Shown here in pieces: positions 29,513-38,996 of a stretch of DNA of 64,000 bases. Made by a program: the position numbers and the translations under genes. Origin of the DNA: Paracoccus solventivorans (GTDB lineage: Bacteria > Pseudomonadota > Alphaproteobacteria > Rhodobacterales > Rhodobacteraceae); assembly GCF_900142875.1 (NCBI RefSeq), contig NZ_FRCK01000006.1, positions 124,001 through 188,000 of the forward strand, in the 5' to 3' direction. The notes under the pieces were generated by a model. It made no database searches, was not told the DNA's origin, and saw nothing but the letters and a program-made list of their open reading frames with translations. Numbering within the stretch: the stretch's first letter is position 1; each line of letters begins with the position of its first letter.

Positions 29513-30247
29513 TCAGCCGGCCGCCGCGCAGATCCCGACCACCGCGTCGCGGATCAGCGCCAGCTCGGCCGGGGCGCTGAAGCGGTGGTCGGCGCCGCGT
29601 ACCAGCGTCAGGCGGATGTCCGGCCCCTCGGCATGGTCCAGCAGCCGCAGCGCATCCGCCATCGGCACATCCGCGTCGGCAGTGCCTTGCAGGAACCGCA
29701 CCGGCATCGGCAGCGCCAGCGGCGCAGCAAAGACACTGTGCTCGGCGCCCTGCCGGAACAGGCGCTCGGAAAACACGTAATCCTCGCCATAATCGCTTGG
29801 CCTTGTGACATGGCCGTCGCGCGCCAGCGCCGCGCGGTCGGCCTCGGTGAACTCGCCCTGCATCCGCCGGGTGAAATCCGGCGCTGCGGCGATGGTGACC
29901 AGCCCGGCCCACCGCTCGGGCCGTTCCCGCGCCAGCAGCAGCGCCAGCCAGCCGCCCAGCGACGAGCCGACCAGCACCTGCGGCCCCGGCGCCAACGCGT
30001 CGATCAGCTCGCGCGCATCCTCGAGCCAGTCGCCGACCCCGAAATCCTCGACCGCGCCGCCGCTTTGCCCGTGGCCGGAGAGGTCGAAGCGCAGCATCGC
30101 CCGCCCCTGCCCGCGGCACCACGCCTGAAGATCGACGGCCTTTGTCCCGCCCATGTCCGACTTGAACCCATGCAGGAACACCACACCCGGTCCCCGCCCC
30201 TCGACCCGCTCAAACGCCAGCCGCCGCCCCGTCGCCGCCTGAAACAT
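29513..30247 (-). CDS. Alpha/beta hydrolase
   Basis: A 244-residue serine hydrolase. The fold markers are VVFLHGFKSDMGG near residue 21 (oxyanion loop), the nucleophile elbow VGSSLGG near 92, a late acid (GTADADVP) and the histidine in GADHRFSAP near 222. The small size and the HGFKSD motif match the YqiA/YcjY-like esterase group called alpha/beta hydrolases in Rhodobacterales; the substrate is unknown. The ATG at 30247 is chosen because AAGGAG is six bases upstream; ATGs farther upstream run into a palindromic repeat. Convergent with the FTR1 gene, with seven bases between the stops. Confidence 0.83.
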   Translation of the reverse strand: MFQAATGRRLAFERVEGRGPGVVFLHGFKSDMGGTKAVDLQAWCRGQGRAMLRFDLSGHGQSGGAVEDFGVGDWLEDARELIDALAPGPQVLVGSSLGGWLALLLARERPERWAGLVTIAAAPDFTRRMQGEFTEADRAALARDGHVTRPSDYGEDYVFSERLFRQGAEHSVFAAPLALPMPVRFLQGTADADVPMADALRLLDHAEGPDIRLTLVRGADHRFSAPAELALIRDAVVGICAAAG

Positions 30248-30267
30248 CCCGAACTCCTTCTTCATCA

Positions 30268-30302
30268 CCCAAATATCCCGCGGGGTCCGGGGCGCGCAGC
30301 CC
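30268..30302 (+). repeat. Dispersed palindromic repeat, copy D
   Basis: CCCAAATATCCCGCGGGGTC followed by CGGGGCGCGCAGCCCGG. It lies just upstream of the hydrolase start, and is most like copy F inside plsC. No TTCGGGCGGTTC arm. Confidence 0.55.
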
Positions 30303-30416
30303 GGGTCGCCACGCAGCAACCTCTCGCCACATTGACAGCAGCCGCCCCAGCCTGCAAAGCAACCCGATAACCCGCAACCGGGCGTTCCGTGGGCGCCAGA
30401 CCGACGAGGAGCCAGC

Positions 30417-32369
30417 ATGGCCGACCAGATCTCCCTCACCTTTCCCGATGGCAGCGTCCGCGACTATCCCGCCGGGACCACGGCGGCGCAGGTGGCGGCC
30501 TCGATCGCGCCCAGCCTGGCCAAGAACGCGATCAGCGCCGCGGTGGACGGGCGCCACGTCGACCTTGCCTGGCCGCTGACGGAAAACGGCACCATCGCCA
30601 TCAACACGATGAAGGACGCGGCCCCGGCGCTGGAACTGATCCGCCACGACCTCGCCCACGTCATGGCCCGCGCGGTGCAGGAACTGTGGCCCGACGTCAA
30701 GGTCACCATCGGCCCGGTGCGCGACTTCGGCTGGTTCTACGACTTCGACCGCGAGGAGCCCTTTACCCCCGACGATCTCGGCGCCATCGAATCGCGGATG
30801 AAGCAGATCATCGCCGCGCGCGACCCCGTGCGCACCGAGATCTGGGACCGCGCCCGGGCGCTTGCCCATTACGAGGCCGCGGGCGAGCCCTTCAAGGTCG
30901 AGTTGATCCACCGCATCCCCGCGGGCGAGGACGTGCGGATGTACTGGCACGGCGACTGGCAGGACCTGTGCCGCGGCCCGCATCTGCAGCATACCGGGCA
31001 ACTGCCCGCCGACGCCTTCAAGCTGACCCATGTCGCCGGTGCCTATTGGCTGGGCGACAACACCCGGCCGATGCTGCAGCGCATCTATGGCGTGGCGTTC
31101 CGCAACCGCGACGAGCTCAAGGCCCACATGACCATGCTGGAAGAGGCCGCCAAGCGCGACCACCGCAAGCTGGGCCGCGAGATGGACCTGTTCCACATGC
31201 AGGAGGAAGCCCCGGGCCAGGTGTTCTGGCACCCCAACGGCTGGAGCATCTACACCACGCTGCAGGACTACATGCGCCGCCGCCAGCGCGCGGGCGGCTA
31301 TGTCGAGGTGAACACCCCGCAGGTGGTCAGCCGGAAATTGTGGGAAGAATCAGGGCACTGGGAGAACTACCAGGAAAACATGTTCATCGTCGAGGTCGAC
31401 GAGGATCACGCCAAGACCAAGACCGTCAACGCGCTGAAGCCGATGAACTGCCCCTGCCACGTGCAGATCTTCAACCACGGGCTGAAATCCTATCGCGACC
31501 TGCCGCTGCGCATGGCCGAGTTCGGGTCCTGCAACCGCTACGAGCCCTCGGGCGCACTGCACGGCATCATGCGGGTGCGCGGCTTCACCCAGGACGACGC
31601 GCATATCTTCTGCACCGAAGAGCAGATCGAGGCCGAAACCAAGAAGTTCATCGAGTTCCTGGCCGCGATCTATGCCGACCTCGGCTTCGAGGGCTGGCGC
31701 ATCAAGCTGTCCACCCGCCCCGAAAAGCGCATCGGTTCCGACGAGAGCTGGGACCGGGTCGAGGCGGCGCTGGGGAATGCCTGCCGTGCCGCCGGTTATG
31801 ACTACGAGTTGTTCCCCGGCGAGGGCGCCTTCTATGGCCCGAAGCTGGAGTTCGTGCTGCGCGACGCCATCGGCCGCGACTGGCAATGCGGCACGCTGCA
31901 GGTGGACCCGAACCTGCCGGAACGGCTGGGCGCGGAATATGTCGGCGCCGACGGTGCCAAGCACCGCCCGATCATGCTGCACCGCGCGGTGCTGGGCAGT
32001 TTCGAGCGCTTCATCGGCATCATGATCGAGAACTCCACCGGCAAGCTGCCGTTCTGGCTGGCGCCGCGGCAGGTGGTGGTGGCCTCGATCGTGTCCGACG
32101 CCGACGATTACGTGCACGAGGTGGTGGCCGCGCTGCAAGCCGCCGGCATCCGCGCCGAGGCCGACACCCGCAACGAAAAGATCAACTACAAGGTGCGCGA
32201 ACATTCCGTCGCCAAGGTGCCGGCAATCATGGCGGTGGGGATGAAGGAGGTCGCCGAGCGGACCGTCTCGATCCGCCGGCTGGACCGGCAGGGCTCCGAA
32301 TCGCTGCCGTTCGACGAGGCGCTGGCAGCGCTTGCGGCCGAGGCCACGCCGCCCGATCTGCGCGGCTGA
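30417..32369 (+). CDS. thrS: Threonyl-tRNA synthetase
   Basis: Class II synthetase charging tRNA-Thr. The 650-residue protein has the N-terminal TGS domain (residues 1-62), the editing domain with [17 protein letters not shown] (HxxxH zinc/editing motif) near residue 77, and the catalytic core with motif 2 near [24 protein letters not shown] (the zinc-binding Cys/His set includes [10 protein letters not shown]) and motif 3 near [11 protein letters not shown]. The anticodon-binding domain ends the protein. GAGGAG lies before the ATG at 30417. A palindromic repeat follows the stop. Confidence 0.97.
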   Translation: MADQISLTFPDGSVRDYPAGTTAAQVAASIAPSLAKNAISAAVDGRHVDLAWPLTENGTIAINTMKDAAPALELIRHDLAHVMARAVQELWPDVKVTIGPVRDFGWFYDFDREEPFTPDDLGAIESRMKQIIAARDPVRTEIWDRARALAHYEAAGEPFKVELIHRIPAGEDVRMYWHGDWQDLCRGPHLQHTGQLPADAFKLTHVAGAYWLGDNTRPMLQRIYGVAFRNRDELKAHMTMLEEAAKRDHRKLGREMDLFHMQEEAPGQVFWHPNGWSIYTTLQDYMRRRQRAGGYVEVNTPQVVSRKLWEESGHWENYQENMFIVEVDEDHAKTKTVNALKPMNCPCHVQIFNHGLKSYRDLPLRMAEFGSCNRYEPSGALHGIMRVRGFTQDDAHIFCTEEQIEAETKKFIEFLAAIYADLGFEGWRIKLSTRPEKRIGSDESWDRVEAALGNACRAAGYDYELFPGEGAFYGPKLEFVLRDAIGRDWQCGTLQVDPNLPERLGAEYVGADGAKHRPIMLHRAVLGSFERFIGIMIENSTGKLPFWLAPRQVVVASIVSDADDYVHEVVAALQAAGIRAEADTRNEKINYKVREHSVAKVPAIMAVGMKEVAERTVSIRRLDRQGSESLPFDEALAALAAEATPPDLRG

Positions 32370-32791
32370 TCCGGGATTCCGGCGCGGCGCGGCGTCGCTG
32401 TGGCAGGGGGGCTGTCTGCCCCCCGTCGCCTGCGGCGACTCCCCCCGAGGATATTTGGGACCGCCCGAATCTCCAGCTGCGTTTCGGGCGATCCAAGGGG
32501 CTTGAGCGCGCCCGGAAAACAATCCGGTGGATTGGTTCAGCGAACGAGGTCGCGGCCGTGGTCGGGGCTGGCCCCGGCTGGGGGCGCGGCGCCGGCGGAA
32601 AAGCGCGCGTGGGGCGGTCTTCCCGGGGTTGCGCTTGAAATCTGCGCTTGCGTTTGCGAGCGAATCGTTCATCCTCTCATCCGCGTGAGCGATACTTTCT
32701 ACCGCCTCCCTTCACGGGGCAGCCGGACTGCGAAAGGGCTGCTCGGCCCGGACGGCAATCTCGCCGCCGGGATACTGAAGGAGACAGGGTC
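32370..32791. other. 422-bp gap between thrS and the cold-shock gene
   Basis: The first 125 bases hold repeat copy E, probably ending thrS transcription. The rest up to the cold-shock gene is likely its promoter and long 5' leader; the segment with TTGAAATCTGCG near 32634 and a TTCATCC region near 32670 is AT-richer and may be the promoter, but spacing is not ideal. No coding frame is supported. Confidence 0.4.
32405..32494 (-). repeat. Dispersed palindromic repeat, copy E (reverse orientation)
   Basis: Read on the minus strand: TTCGGGCGGTCCC, AAATATCC, GGGGGGAGTCGCCGCAGGCGAC, then GGGGGGC and GCCCCCC. All parts of copy A are present in the same order, with a different inner hairpin. It lies 35 bases after thrS. 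Confidence 0.7.
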
Positions 32792-32998
32792 ATGGCGACC
32801 GGCACCGTCAAATGGTTCAATGCCACCAAGGGCTACGGCTTCATCGCGCCCGATGATGGCGGCAAGGACGTGTTCGTCCATATTTCCGCGGTCGAGCGGG
32901 CGGGGCTGACCGGCCTTAACGACAACCAGAAGATCCAGTACGAGCTGCAGTCGGGCCGCGACGGCCGCGCCTCGGCGTCGGATCTGCAACTGCTCTGA
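32792..32998 (+). CDS. Cold-shock protein (CspA family)
   Basis: A 68-residue cold-shock domain with RNP1 ([10 protein letters not shown]) near residue 13 and RNP2 (VFVHISAV) near 27. Binds single-stranded RNA/DNA and melts mRNA structure at low temperature or in stress. The ATG at 32792 has AAGGAG upstream, and the earlier open frame to 32648 is not supported. Tight terminator after the stop. The long untranslated leader agrees with post-transcriptional control known for CspA genes, but this copy cannot be shown to be cold-inducible. Confidence 0.95.
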   Translation: MATGTVKWFNATKGYGFIAPDDGGKDVFVHISAVERAGLTGLNDNQKIQYELQSGRDGRASASDLQLL

Positions 32999-33061
32999 TC
33001 CCGGAACCGCAGGGCCTTCCGGCCGCGGGGCGCCGCCGCGCCCGCGCTGCCGCCTGACGCG

Positions 33062-33088
33062 ACGGCCTGCGGCAGCGCAGGCCGTTTT
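33062..33088 (+). terminator. Intrinsic terminator of the cold-shock gene
   Basis: ACGGCCTGCG and CGCAGGCCGT form a 10-bp stem around a GCAG loop, followed by TTTT. It lies 63 bases after the stop. Confidence 0.85.
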
Positions 33089-33258
33089 CCATTGCAGCCC
33101 CGCCGCAGCCGCCCTTGCCGGCCGCGCCAGCCCTCCCCTGCACCCCAAAGCCTGCCCTCCCCCGGCCTGCATTCCCGACATATGCAGGCGCGGATCAGGT
33201 GGGGGCGCCGCCCGCGGCTTCGCCCGTACCCTTCCCGTTTGATCGCATCGGTTCCGCC

Positions 33259-34728
33259 ATGCCGCCTTTCAACCTTGCCGAACATGTCCTGAACGCGGGG
33301 CTGGCCACGCCCGACCGGCTGGCGCTGGCGGTGATCTCGCCCGCCCGCGCCGACCGCTGGTCGCACGCGCGGCTGCGCGCGGCGGTGCTGGGCGCGGCCA
33401 CCGGGCTGCGCGAGCGCGGGCTACGGCCGGGCGATCGGGTGCTGCTGCGCATCGGCAACGAGCCGGCGTTTCCCGTCGCCTATCTCGCCTGCATCGCCGC
33501 GGGCATCGTGCCGGTTCCCACCTCGGCGATGCTGACCGAGGCCGAGATCACCCGCATTTCCGGCGACATCCGCCCGGCGCTGGTCGTCGCGGGCGCGGGC
33601 GTGCCCCTGCCCGCCGACGACACGCCGCGGCTGTCCGCGGCCGAGCTTGCCGCGATGGCGAGCCTGCCCCCGGCGGATTTCCAGCGCGGCGACCCCGAGC
33701 GGCTGGCCTATATCGTCTATACCTCGGGGACCTCGGGGCGGCCGCGGGCGGTGATGCATGCGCATCGGGCGATTCTGGCGCGGGCGATGATGTTCGAGGG
33801 CTGGTACGGGTTGCGCGCCAGCGACCGGCTGCTGCACGCGGGCGCCTTCAACTGGACTTTCACGCTCGGCACCGGGCTGATGGACCCCTGGACCCTTGGC
33901 GCCACCGCGCTGATTCCGGCCGAGGGCACCGCGATCGAGCAGATCCCGCTGCTCGCGCGGCGTCACGGCGCCAGCATCATCGCCGCCGCGCCCGGGGTGT
34001 TCCGCCGGATGCTGCGCGCCGACTGGGCCGCCCTGCCCGACCTGCGCCACGGGCTGGCCGCGGGCGAGCGGCTGGACCCGGAACTGCGCCGGGCGTGGCA
34101 GGCCCGCACCGGCACCGACCTGCACGAGGCGATGGGGATGTCGGAATGCTCGACCTTCCTCTCCGGCTCGCCCGCCCGTCCGGCGCCCAAGGGCTCGGCC
34201 GGCTATCCGCAGCCCGGGCGGCGGGTCGCGATCCTCTCGCCCGAGGGCCAGCCGCTGCCGGCGGGCGAAGCGGGGGTGCTGGCCGTCCACCGTTCGGACC
34301 CGGGACTGTTTCTGGGATACCTCGACCAGCCCGAGGAAACCGCAGAAAGGTTCCATGGCGAGTGGTTCCTGACCGGCGATCTTGCCGTCGCGGCCGCGGA
34401 CGGGGCGATCTCGACGCTGGGCCGCGCCGACGACATGATGAACGCGGGCGGCTATCGCGTCGCCCCGGCCGAGGTCGAGGATGCGCTGGCCCCCGTCCCC
34501 GGCGCGGGCGACGTGGCGGTGACGGAATTGCCGGTGGCCAGCGGCGCCTCGATCATCGCCGCCTTCTGGACCGGCACGGCCACGGCGGACGCGATGCGCG
34601 AGGCTGCGGAAACCTCGCTCGCGCGCTACAAGCAGCCGCGCGAATACATCCGCATCGACGCCCTGCCCCGCACCCCCACCGGCAAGATCAACCGCCGCGC
34701 GCTGCGTCAGACGCACCGGCCGGGATAG
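33259..34728 (+). CDS. AMP-dependent acyl-CoA synthetase/ligase (ANL superfamily)
   Basis: A 489-residue adenylating enzyme that activates a carboxylic acid with ATP and CoA. Signatures are the P-loop-like YTSGTSGRPRAVMH near residue 155, the aromatic acid-type GAFNWTFTLG, MGMSECSTF near 291, the TGD motif in FLTGDLAVAAADGAI near 371, and the catalytic lysine in PRTPTGKINRR near 474. The sequence is closest in character to benzoate/aryl-CoA ligases and short-chain acyl-CoA synthetases; the substrate is not decidable. Isolated gene, ATG at 33259. Confidence 0.88.
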   Translation: MPPFNLAEHVLNAGLATPDRLALAVISPARADRWSHARLRAAVLGAATGLRERGLRPGDRVLLRIGNEPAFPVAYLACIAAGIVPVPTSAMLTEAEITRISGDIRPALVVAGAGVPLPADDTPRLSAAELAAMASLPPADFQRGDPERLAYIVYTSGTSGRPRAVMHAHRAILARAMMFEGWYGLRASDRLLHAGAFNWTFTLGTGLMDPWTLGATALIPAEGTAIEQIPLLARRHGASIIAAAPGVFRRMLRADWAALPDLRHGLAAGERLDPELRRAWQARTGTDLHEAMGMSECSTFLSGSPARPAPKGSAGYPQPGRRVAILSPEGQPLPAGEAGVLAVHRSDPGLFLGYLDQPEETAERFHGEWFLTGDLAVAAADGAISTLGRADDMMNAGGYRVAPAEVEDALAPVPGAGDVAVTELPVASGASIIAAFWTGTATADAMREAAETSLARYKQPREYIRIDALPRTPTGKINRRALRQTHRPG

Positions 34729-34739
34729 GTCGCGCGGGC

Positions 34740-35126
34740 TCAGTCGGGAAAGCGGATCGCCTCTATCGGGTATTCGACCAGCGCCTGCAGCGGCTGGTCG
34801 CCATCCTCGGCAAAAGCGAACACGTGCAGCGCATCGTTCTGCAGCACCAGCCGGCAGAACCGCCCCTCATGCGCCAGCGCAGCCGGACATTCGGCCAGGT
34901 CCGCGTGTTCCACCGTTGCCTCGAACACCTCATAGGTCAGCGCCGTCATCGGCCGCACCCGCGGCGCCTCGTGGTGGATCGCGCCCGAGACCCCGGCCGT
35001 CTGCGGGCCGGTTTTGACCTCGCCGGGCGCCGAGGCCAGCGCGGCCCCGGCAACGACCAGGGCGGGCAGGCAGGCAAGCCGGGCCATATGGCGGGCGACA
35101 CGGGCAGGTCTGGACAGATGGCGCAT
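34740..35126 (-). CDS. Secreted protein of unknown function
   Basis: A 128-residue exported protein: a basic N-terminus and hydrophobic stretch (ARLACLPALVVAGAALAS, residues 15-32) form a signal peptide, followed by about 95 residues without a family I recognise. Two cysteines (EC..., FCR) may form a disulfide. GAGG lies before the ATG at 35126; an ATG at 35147 is in frame. It is convergent with the acyl-CoA ligase (11 bases between stops) and divergent from nrdJ. Confidence 0.6.
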   Translation of the reverse strand: MRHLSRPARVARHMARLACLPALVVAGAALASAPGEVKTGPQTAGVSGAIHHEAPRVRPMTALTYEVFEATVEHADLAECPAALAHEGRFCRLVLQNDALHVFAFAEDGDQPLQALVEYPIEAIRFPD

Positions 35127-35298
35127 GGAAACCTCGTTCAAAAACATCCGCCTCTATGACCTACATAAACACTAAGATTTAGCTACGGGTAAAAATGCCG
35201 CGCACCCCGCGGACACCGGCGGATACCCGAGGACGCTTGCCCCGCGGCCCCGGGCGGTGCATGAGGGTATCCCCGCAGACAGACCACAGGACGCCCGG

Positions 35299-37536
35299 AT
35301 GAACCGCTTCGCCGCCCCCATCGCCGAACAGATCTGGGACATGAAATACCGCCTGCGCGCCGCCGACGGCCAGCCGCTGGACGGCTCGGTCGAGGACAGC
35401 TGGCGCCGCGTCGCCCGCGACCTCGCCTCGGTCGAGGCCGATCCCGCCGCGTGGGAGCCGCGCTTCTACGCCGCGCTCGAGGATTTCCGCTTCCTGCCTG
35501 CCGGGCGGATCATGGCGGGCGCCGGCACCGGGCGCTCGGTGACGCTGTTCAACTGCTTCGTCATGGGCACCATCCCCGACAGCATGGAAGGCATCTTCCA
35601 GGCGCTGAAGGAAGCCGCGCTGACCATGCAGCAGGGCGGCGGCATCGGCTATGATTTCAGCACCATCCGCCCACGCGGGGCCGAGGTGAAGGGGGTGGCG
35701 GCGGATGCCTCGGGGCCGCTGTCCTTCATGGACGTGTGGGACGCGATGTGCCGCACCATCATGTCGGCGGGCTCGCGCCGGGGCGCGATGATGGCGACGA
35801 TGCGCTGCGACCACCCCGACATCGAAAGCTTCATCGCCGCCAAGCAGGACGCCGCCAAGCTGCGCATGTTCAACCTGTCGGTGCTGGTGACCGACGCCTT
35901 CATGGCAGCCCTGAAGGCCGATGCCGACTGGCCGCTAGTGTTCGGCGGCAAGACCTATCGCACCATCCGCGCCCGCGACCTGTGGGACCGGATCATGCGC
36001 GCGACCTATGATTACGCCGAGCCGGGGGTGATCTTCATCGACCGCATCAACCAGATGAACAACCTGGGCTATGCCGAGGAAATCGCTGCCACGAACCCCT
36101 GCGGGGAACAGCCGCTACCGCCCTATGGCGCCTGCCTGCTGGGCTCGGTCAACCTGGCGCGGCTGATCCGCGATCCCTTCGGCCCCGAGGCCGGGATGGA
36201 CCTTGACGCTCTGGACGAGCTGGTGGCGACCGCGGTGCGGATGATGGACAATGTGGTCGATGCCTCGCGCTTTCCGCTGCCCGAGCAGGCGGCCGAGGCG
36301 CAGGCCAAGCGCCGCATCGGGCTGGGGGTCACGGGGCTTGCGGATGCGCTGATGATGGTCGGGCTGCGCTATGGCGCCCCCGCCGCGGCCGAGGCCACAA
36401 GGCAGTGGATGCACCGCATCGCCCGCGCCGCCTATCTGGCCAGCGTCGAGCTCGCCCGCGAAAAGGGCGCCTTCCCGCTGTTCAACGCCGAGCGCTATCT
36501 GGCCTCGGGCTTCATGCAGAAGATGGACACGGATGTGCGCGAGGCCATCCGCACCCACGGCATCCGCAACGCGCTGCTGACCAGCGTGGCACCCACCGGC
36601 ACCATCAGCCTTTACGCTGGCAACGTCAGCTCCGGGATCGAGCCGGTCTTTGCCCACAGCTACACCCGCAAGGTGCTGCAGAAGGACGGCACCCGCACCA
36701 AGGAAGAGGTGGTCGACTACGCCGCGCAGCTGTGGCGCGAGCGCATGGGCGCCGCGCCCTTCCCCGACTGGTTCGTCGATGCGCAGGTGCTGGACCCGCT
36801 GGACCACGTCGCCATGCAGGCGGCGGCGCAGGAATGGGTCGACAGCTCGATTTCCAAGACCATCAACTGCCCGGTGGATATTTCCTTCGAGGCGTTCAAG
36901 GACGTGTATCTGGCCGCCTGGGACCAGGGCTGCAAGGGCTGCACCACCTATCGCCCGAACGAGGTCACGGGGTCCGTGCTGTCGGTGGACAAGCCCGCCC
37001 CCGCGCCGGCCGCGCCCGAGCTGCTGGCCGAGCCGATGGACCGCCCCGTCGCCCTGGACGGCGCCACCTACAAGCTGAAGTTCCCCGGCAGCGAACACGC
37101 GATCTACATCACCGTCAACGACATCGAGGAAGCCGGGCGCCGCCGCCCGTTCGAGGTGTTCATCAACTCGAAGAACATGGAGCATTACGCCTGGACCGTG
37201 GCGCTGACCCGGATGATTTCCGCGGTGTTCCGCCGCGGCGGCGACGTCAGCTTCGTGGTCGAGGAGCTGAAGGCCGTGTTCGACCCCCGCGGCGGCGCCT
37301 GGATGGAGGGGCGCTACGTCCCCTCGATCCTCGCCGCCATCGGCGGGGTGATCGAGCGCCACATGATCGCCATCGGCTTCCTGTCCGGCGAGGGCGCGGC
37401 CCCCAAGACCGACCCGGTGGCAGGCGGCACGGCCATCGCCGCCGGCCCTTCGTGCCCGGCCTGCGGCGTGCCGGGGATGCGGATGATCGAGGGCTGCCTG
37501 ACCTGCCCCAGCTGCGGCCATTCCCGCTGCGGGTGA
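35299..37536 (+). CDS. nrdJ: Adenosylcobalamin-dependent ribonucleotide reductase (class II)
   Basis: Makes deoxyribonucleotides with adenosylcobalamin as radical source, in an oxygen-independent way. The 745-residue protein has FLPAGRIMAGAGTG near residue 68, the active-site NPCGEQPLPPYGAC near 263, GLGVTGLADALMM near 339, SVAPTGTISLYAG near 431 and the C-terminal redox/zinc part CPACG and CPSCG near residues 720 and 738, with the TSCPD-type domain before it. It depends on vitamin B12, and a full B12 uptake operon behind a cobalamin riboswitch lies 8 kb downstream. The upstream 170 bases are AT-rich but no clear NrdR box is seen. Confidence 0.95.
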   Translation: MNRFAAPIAEQIWDMKYRLRAADGQPLDGSVEDSWRRVARDLASVEADPAAWEPRFYAALEDFRFLPAGRIMAGAGTGRSVTLFNCFVMGTIPDSMEGIFQALKEAALTMQQGGGIGYDFSTIRPRGAEVKGVAADASGPLSFMDVWDAMCRTIMSAGSRRGAMMATMRCDHPDIESFIAAKQDAAKLRMFNLSVLVTDAFMAALKADADWPLVFGGKTYRTIRARDLWDRIMRATYDYAEPGVIFIDRINQMNNLGYAEEIAATNPCGEQPLPPYGACLLGSVNLARLIRDPFGPEAGMDLDALDELVATAVRMMDNVVDASRFPLPEQAAEAQAKRRIGLGVTGLADALMMVGLRYGAPAAAEATRQWMHRIARAAYLASVELAREKGAFPLFNAERYLASGFMQKMDTDVREAIRTHGIRNALLTSVAPTGTISLYAGNVSSGIEPVFAHSYTRKVLQKDGTRTKEEVVDYAAQLWRERMGAAPFPDWFVDAQVLDPLDHVAMQAAAQEWVDSSISKTINCPVDISFEAFKDVYLAAWDQGCKGCTTYRPNEVTGSVLSVDKPAPAPAAPELLAEPMDRPVALDGATYKLKFPGSEHAIYITVNDIEEAGRRRPFEVFINSKNMEHYAWTVALTRMISAVFRRGGDVSFVVEELKAVFDPRGGAWMEGRYVPSILAAIGGVIERHMIAIGFLSGEGAAPKTDPVAGGTAIAAGPSCPACGVPGMRMIEGCLTCPSCGHSRCG

Positions 37537-37807
37537 GCGACTGCCGGGCCGCCGGTTGTCCCGGCAGCCAAAATATTTCCTTTTGCCGAACATAGTGCTT
37601 CCTTGCGCTAGGCAAAGGATTTCCACTCGCCGAAACTTGGGCATATGAGATCAGGCCGCCTTTCCGCTGGCGGTCAATCTGCGGAAAACCACTCGGGCGG
37701 CTTCGGCCACCCCATTTCTGATGCACCGCGGCAGTGTCTACCGCTTGTCCCACGGCCGCCCCAATGCGATCCATGACGCGGCAGCATCGAAAGGAGCCGA
37801 TCAAGCG

Positions 37808-38896
37808 ATGCCCATCTCACATTCCGTCTGGACGGTCTCGCAAACTCCTGAAGCCGTGCCCCAAGGCGTTCTTCCGTCTGAGCAGATGCTTGAGCAGATG
37901 ATCATAGCTGAGTCGCGAATCCTGTCCGCGGAGTGGATGCTGATCGGACGACAAGTCGATACCGGCTTCGGCGGGAGGATCGACCTTCTGGCGATTGCTC
38001 CTGATGGCACACTGGTCCTAGTGGAGTTGAAGCGCGACCGGACTCCCCGTGAGGTGGTCGCTCAGGCGCTAGACTACGCCTCCTGGGTAGAAGGACTAGA
38101 GGCCTCCGACATTGTCGCGATCTACGAGCGATTCCGACCCGGCGCGAGCTTGGGAGCCGATTTCGCGACCCGCTTCGGCCAGCCTCTCGACGAAGAGACA
38201 ATCAACGACAGCCATCAAATCGTTATCGTGGGCGCCGCGCTGGATGCGGCGAGCGAGAGGATCGTCAACTATCTCAACCGCCATGGCCTAGCCATCAACG
38301 TTCTCTTCTTCCAAGTCTTCAACCACGGCGACCAGCAGCTTCTCAGCCGCGCGTGGCTCATCGACCCCAGTGATGTTCAAGTGCAGTCTGTGGGCCAAAA
38401 GCAGGGGGGAGAGCGAGAACCCTGGAATGGAGAGTTTTACGTCAGCTTCGGCGAAGGCCCATCGCGAAGCTGGGAAGAAGCCCGGCGCTACGGGTTCATC
38501 TCGGCCGGGGGCGGCTCGTGGTATAGCAACTCGTTACGGATGCTGCATGAGGGCGCCCGCGTTTGGGCGGCGGTCCCGGGGAAAGGGTTTGTTGGCGTGG
38601 GGAAGGTTACCGGCCCGCGCCGAGCCGCGCGGGACTTCATGATTGATGGATCACCGGCGCTGAATGTTCTGCGGGCGAACTATCATCGGGAATTCGCCGA
38701 CGACGAGGAGCGCAGCGAATATTTCGTCCCAGTAGAATGGCTGGCGACACGGGACACGAATCGAGCCGTCTGGGACGTTGGCATGTTCGCGAACCAGAAC
38801 TCCGTCTGTAAGCCGGTTACCCCGAAGTGGCGATCAACCGTCGAGAAGCTTCTGCCCGTATTCATACCCAGCGGCCCTGAAGGCGGTAAGCAGTAG
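37808..38896 (+). CDS. NucS/EndoMS-like PD-(D/E)XK nuclease-domain protein (lower-GC gene)
   Basis: A 362-residue protein. Residues 50-95 carry a restriction-endonuclease-like core: GFGGRIDLLAIAPDG with D59, then LVLVELKRDRTP with E73 and K75, then REVVAQALDYASW with Q86, which is the pattern of the NucS/EndoMS and DUF91 nuclease family. The C-terminal half (residues 190-362) is unfamiliar. AAAGGAG lies before the ATG. The gene is about 57% GC with codons unlike the neighbours, so it was probably acquired. EndoMS proteins act on mismatches in some archaea and actinobacteria; whether this shorter lineage does so is unknown. It stands alone between nrdJ and a VOC gene. Confidence 0.72.
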   Translation: MPISHSVWTVSQTPEAVPQGVLPSEQMLEQMIIAESRILSAEWMLIGRQVDTGFGGRIDLLAIAPDGTLVLVELKRDRTPREVVAQALDYASWVEGLEASDIVAIYERFRPGASLGADFATRFGQPLDEETINDSHQIVIVGAALDAASERIVNYLNRHGLAINVLFFQVFNHGDQQLLSRAWLIDPSDVQVQSVGQKQGGEREPWNGEFYVSFGEGPSRSWEEARRYGFISAGGGSWYSNSLRMLHEGARVWAAVPGKGFVGVGKVTGPRRAARDFMIDGSPALNVLRANYHREFADDEERSEYFVPVEWLATRDTNRAVWDVGMFANQNSVCKPVTPKWRSTVEKLLPVFIPSGPEGGKQ

Positions 38897-38996
38897 GCCG
38901 AATAGCTAGAAGGTCTTAATGGCCGACGGCCGGCGACGCTGGACTGCGGCCGGGAGGTTGCGGATCGGTGAAGACCTGCTCGAGGGCGCGGGGCCG

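Noticed and set aside
29499..29519. Terminator over the FTR1 and hydrolase stop codons
   Set aside because: The CGGCTGA/TCAGCCG stem is only seven bases and has no T-tract on either side.
35127..35298. NrdR box upstream of nrdJ
   Set aside because: A CTAAGATTTAG palindrome is present, but it does not match the NrdR consensus and a tandem box is missing.
37540..38990. Restriction-modification system around the NucS-like gene
   Set aside because: No methyltransferase, specificity or helicase gene is adjacent; flanks show no att or direct repeat that I can support.
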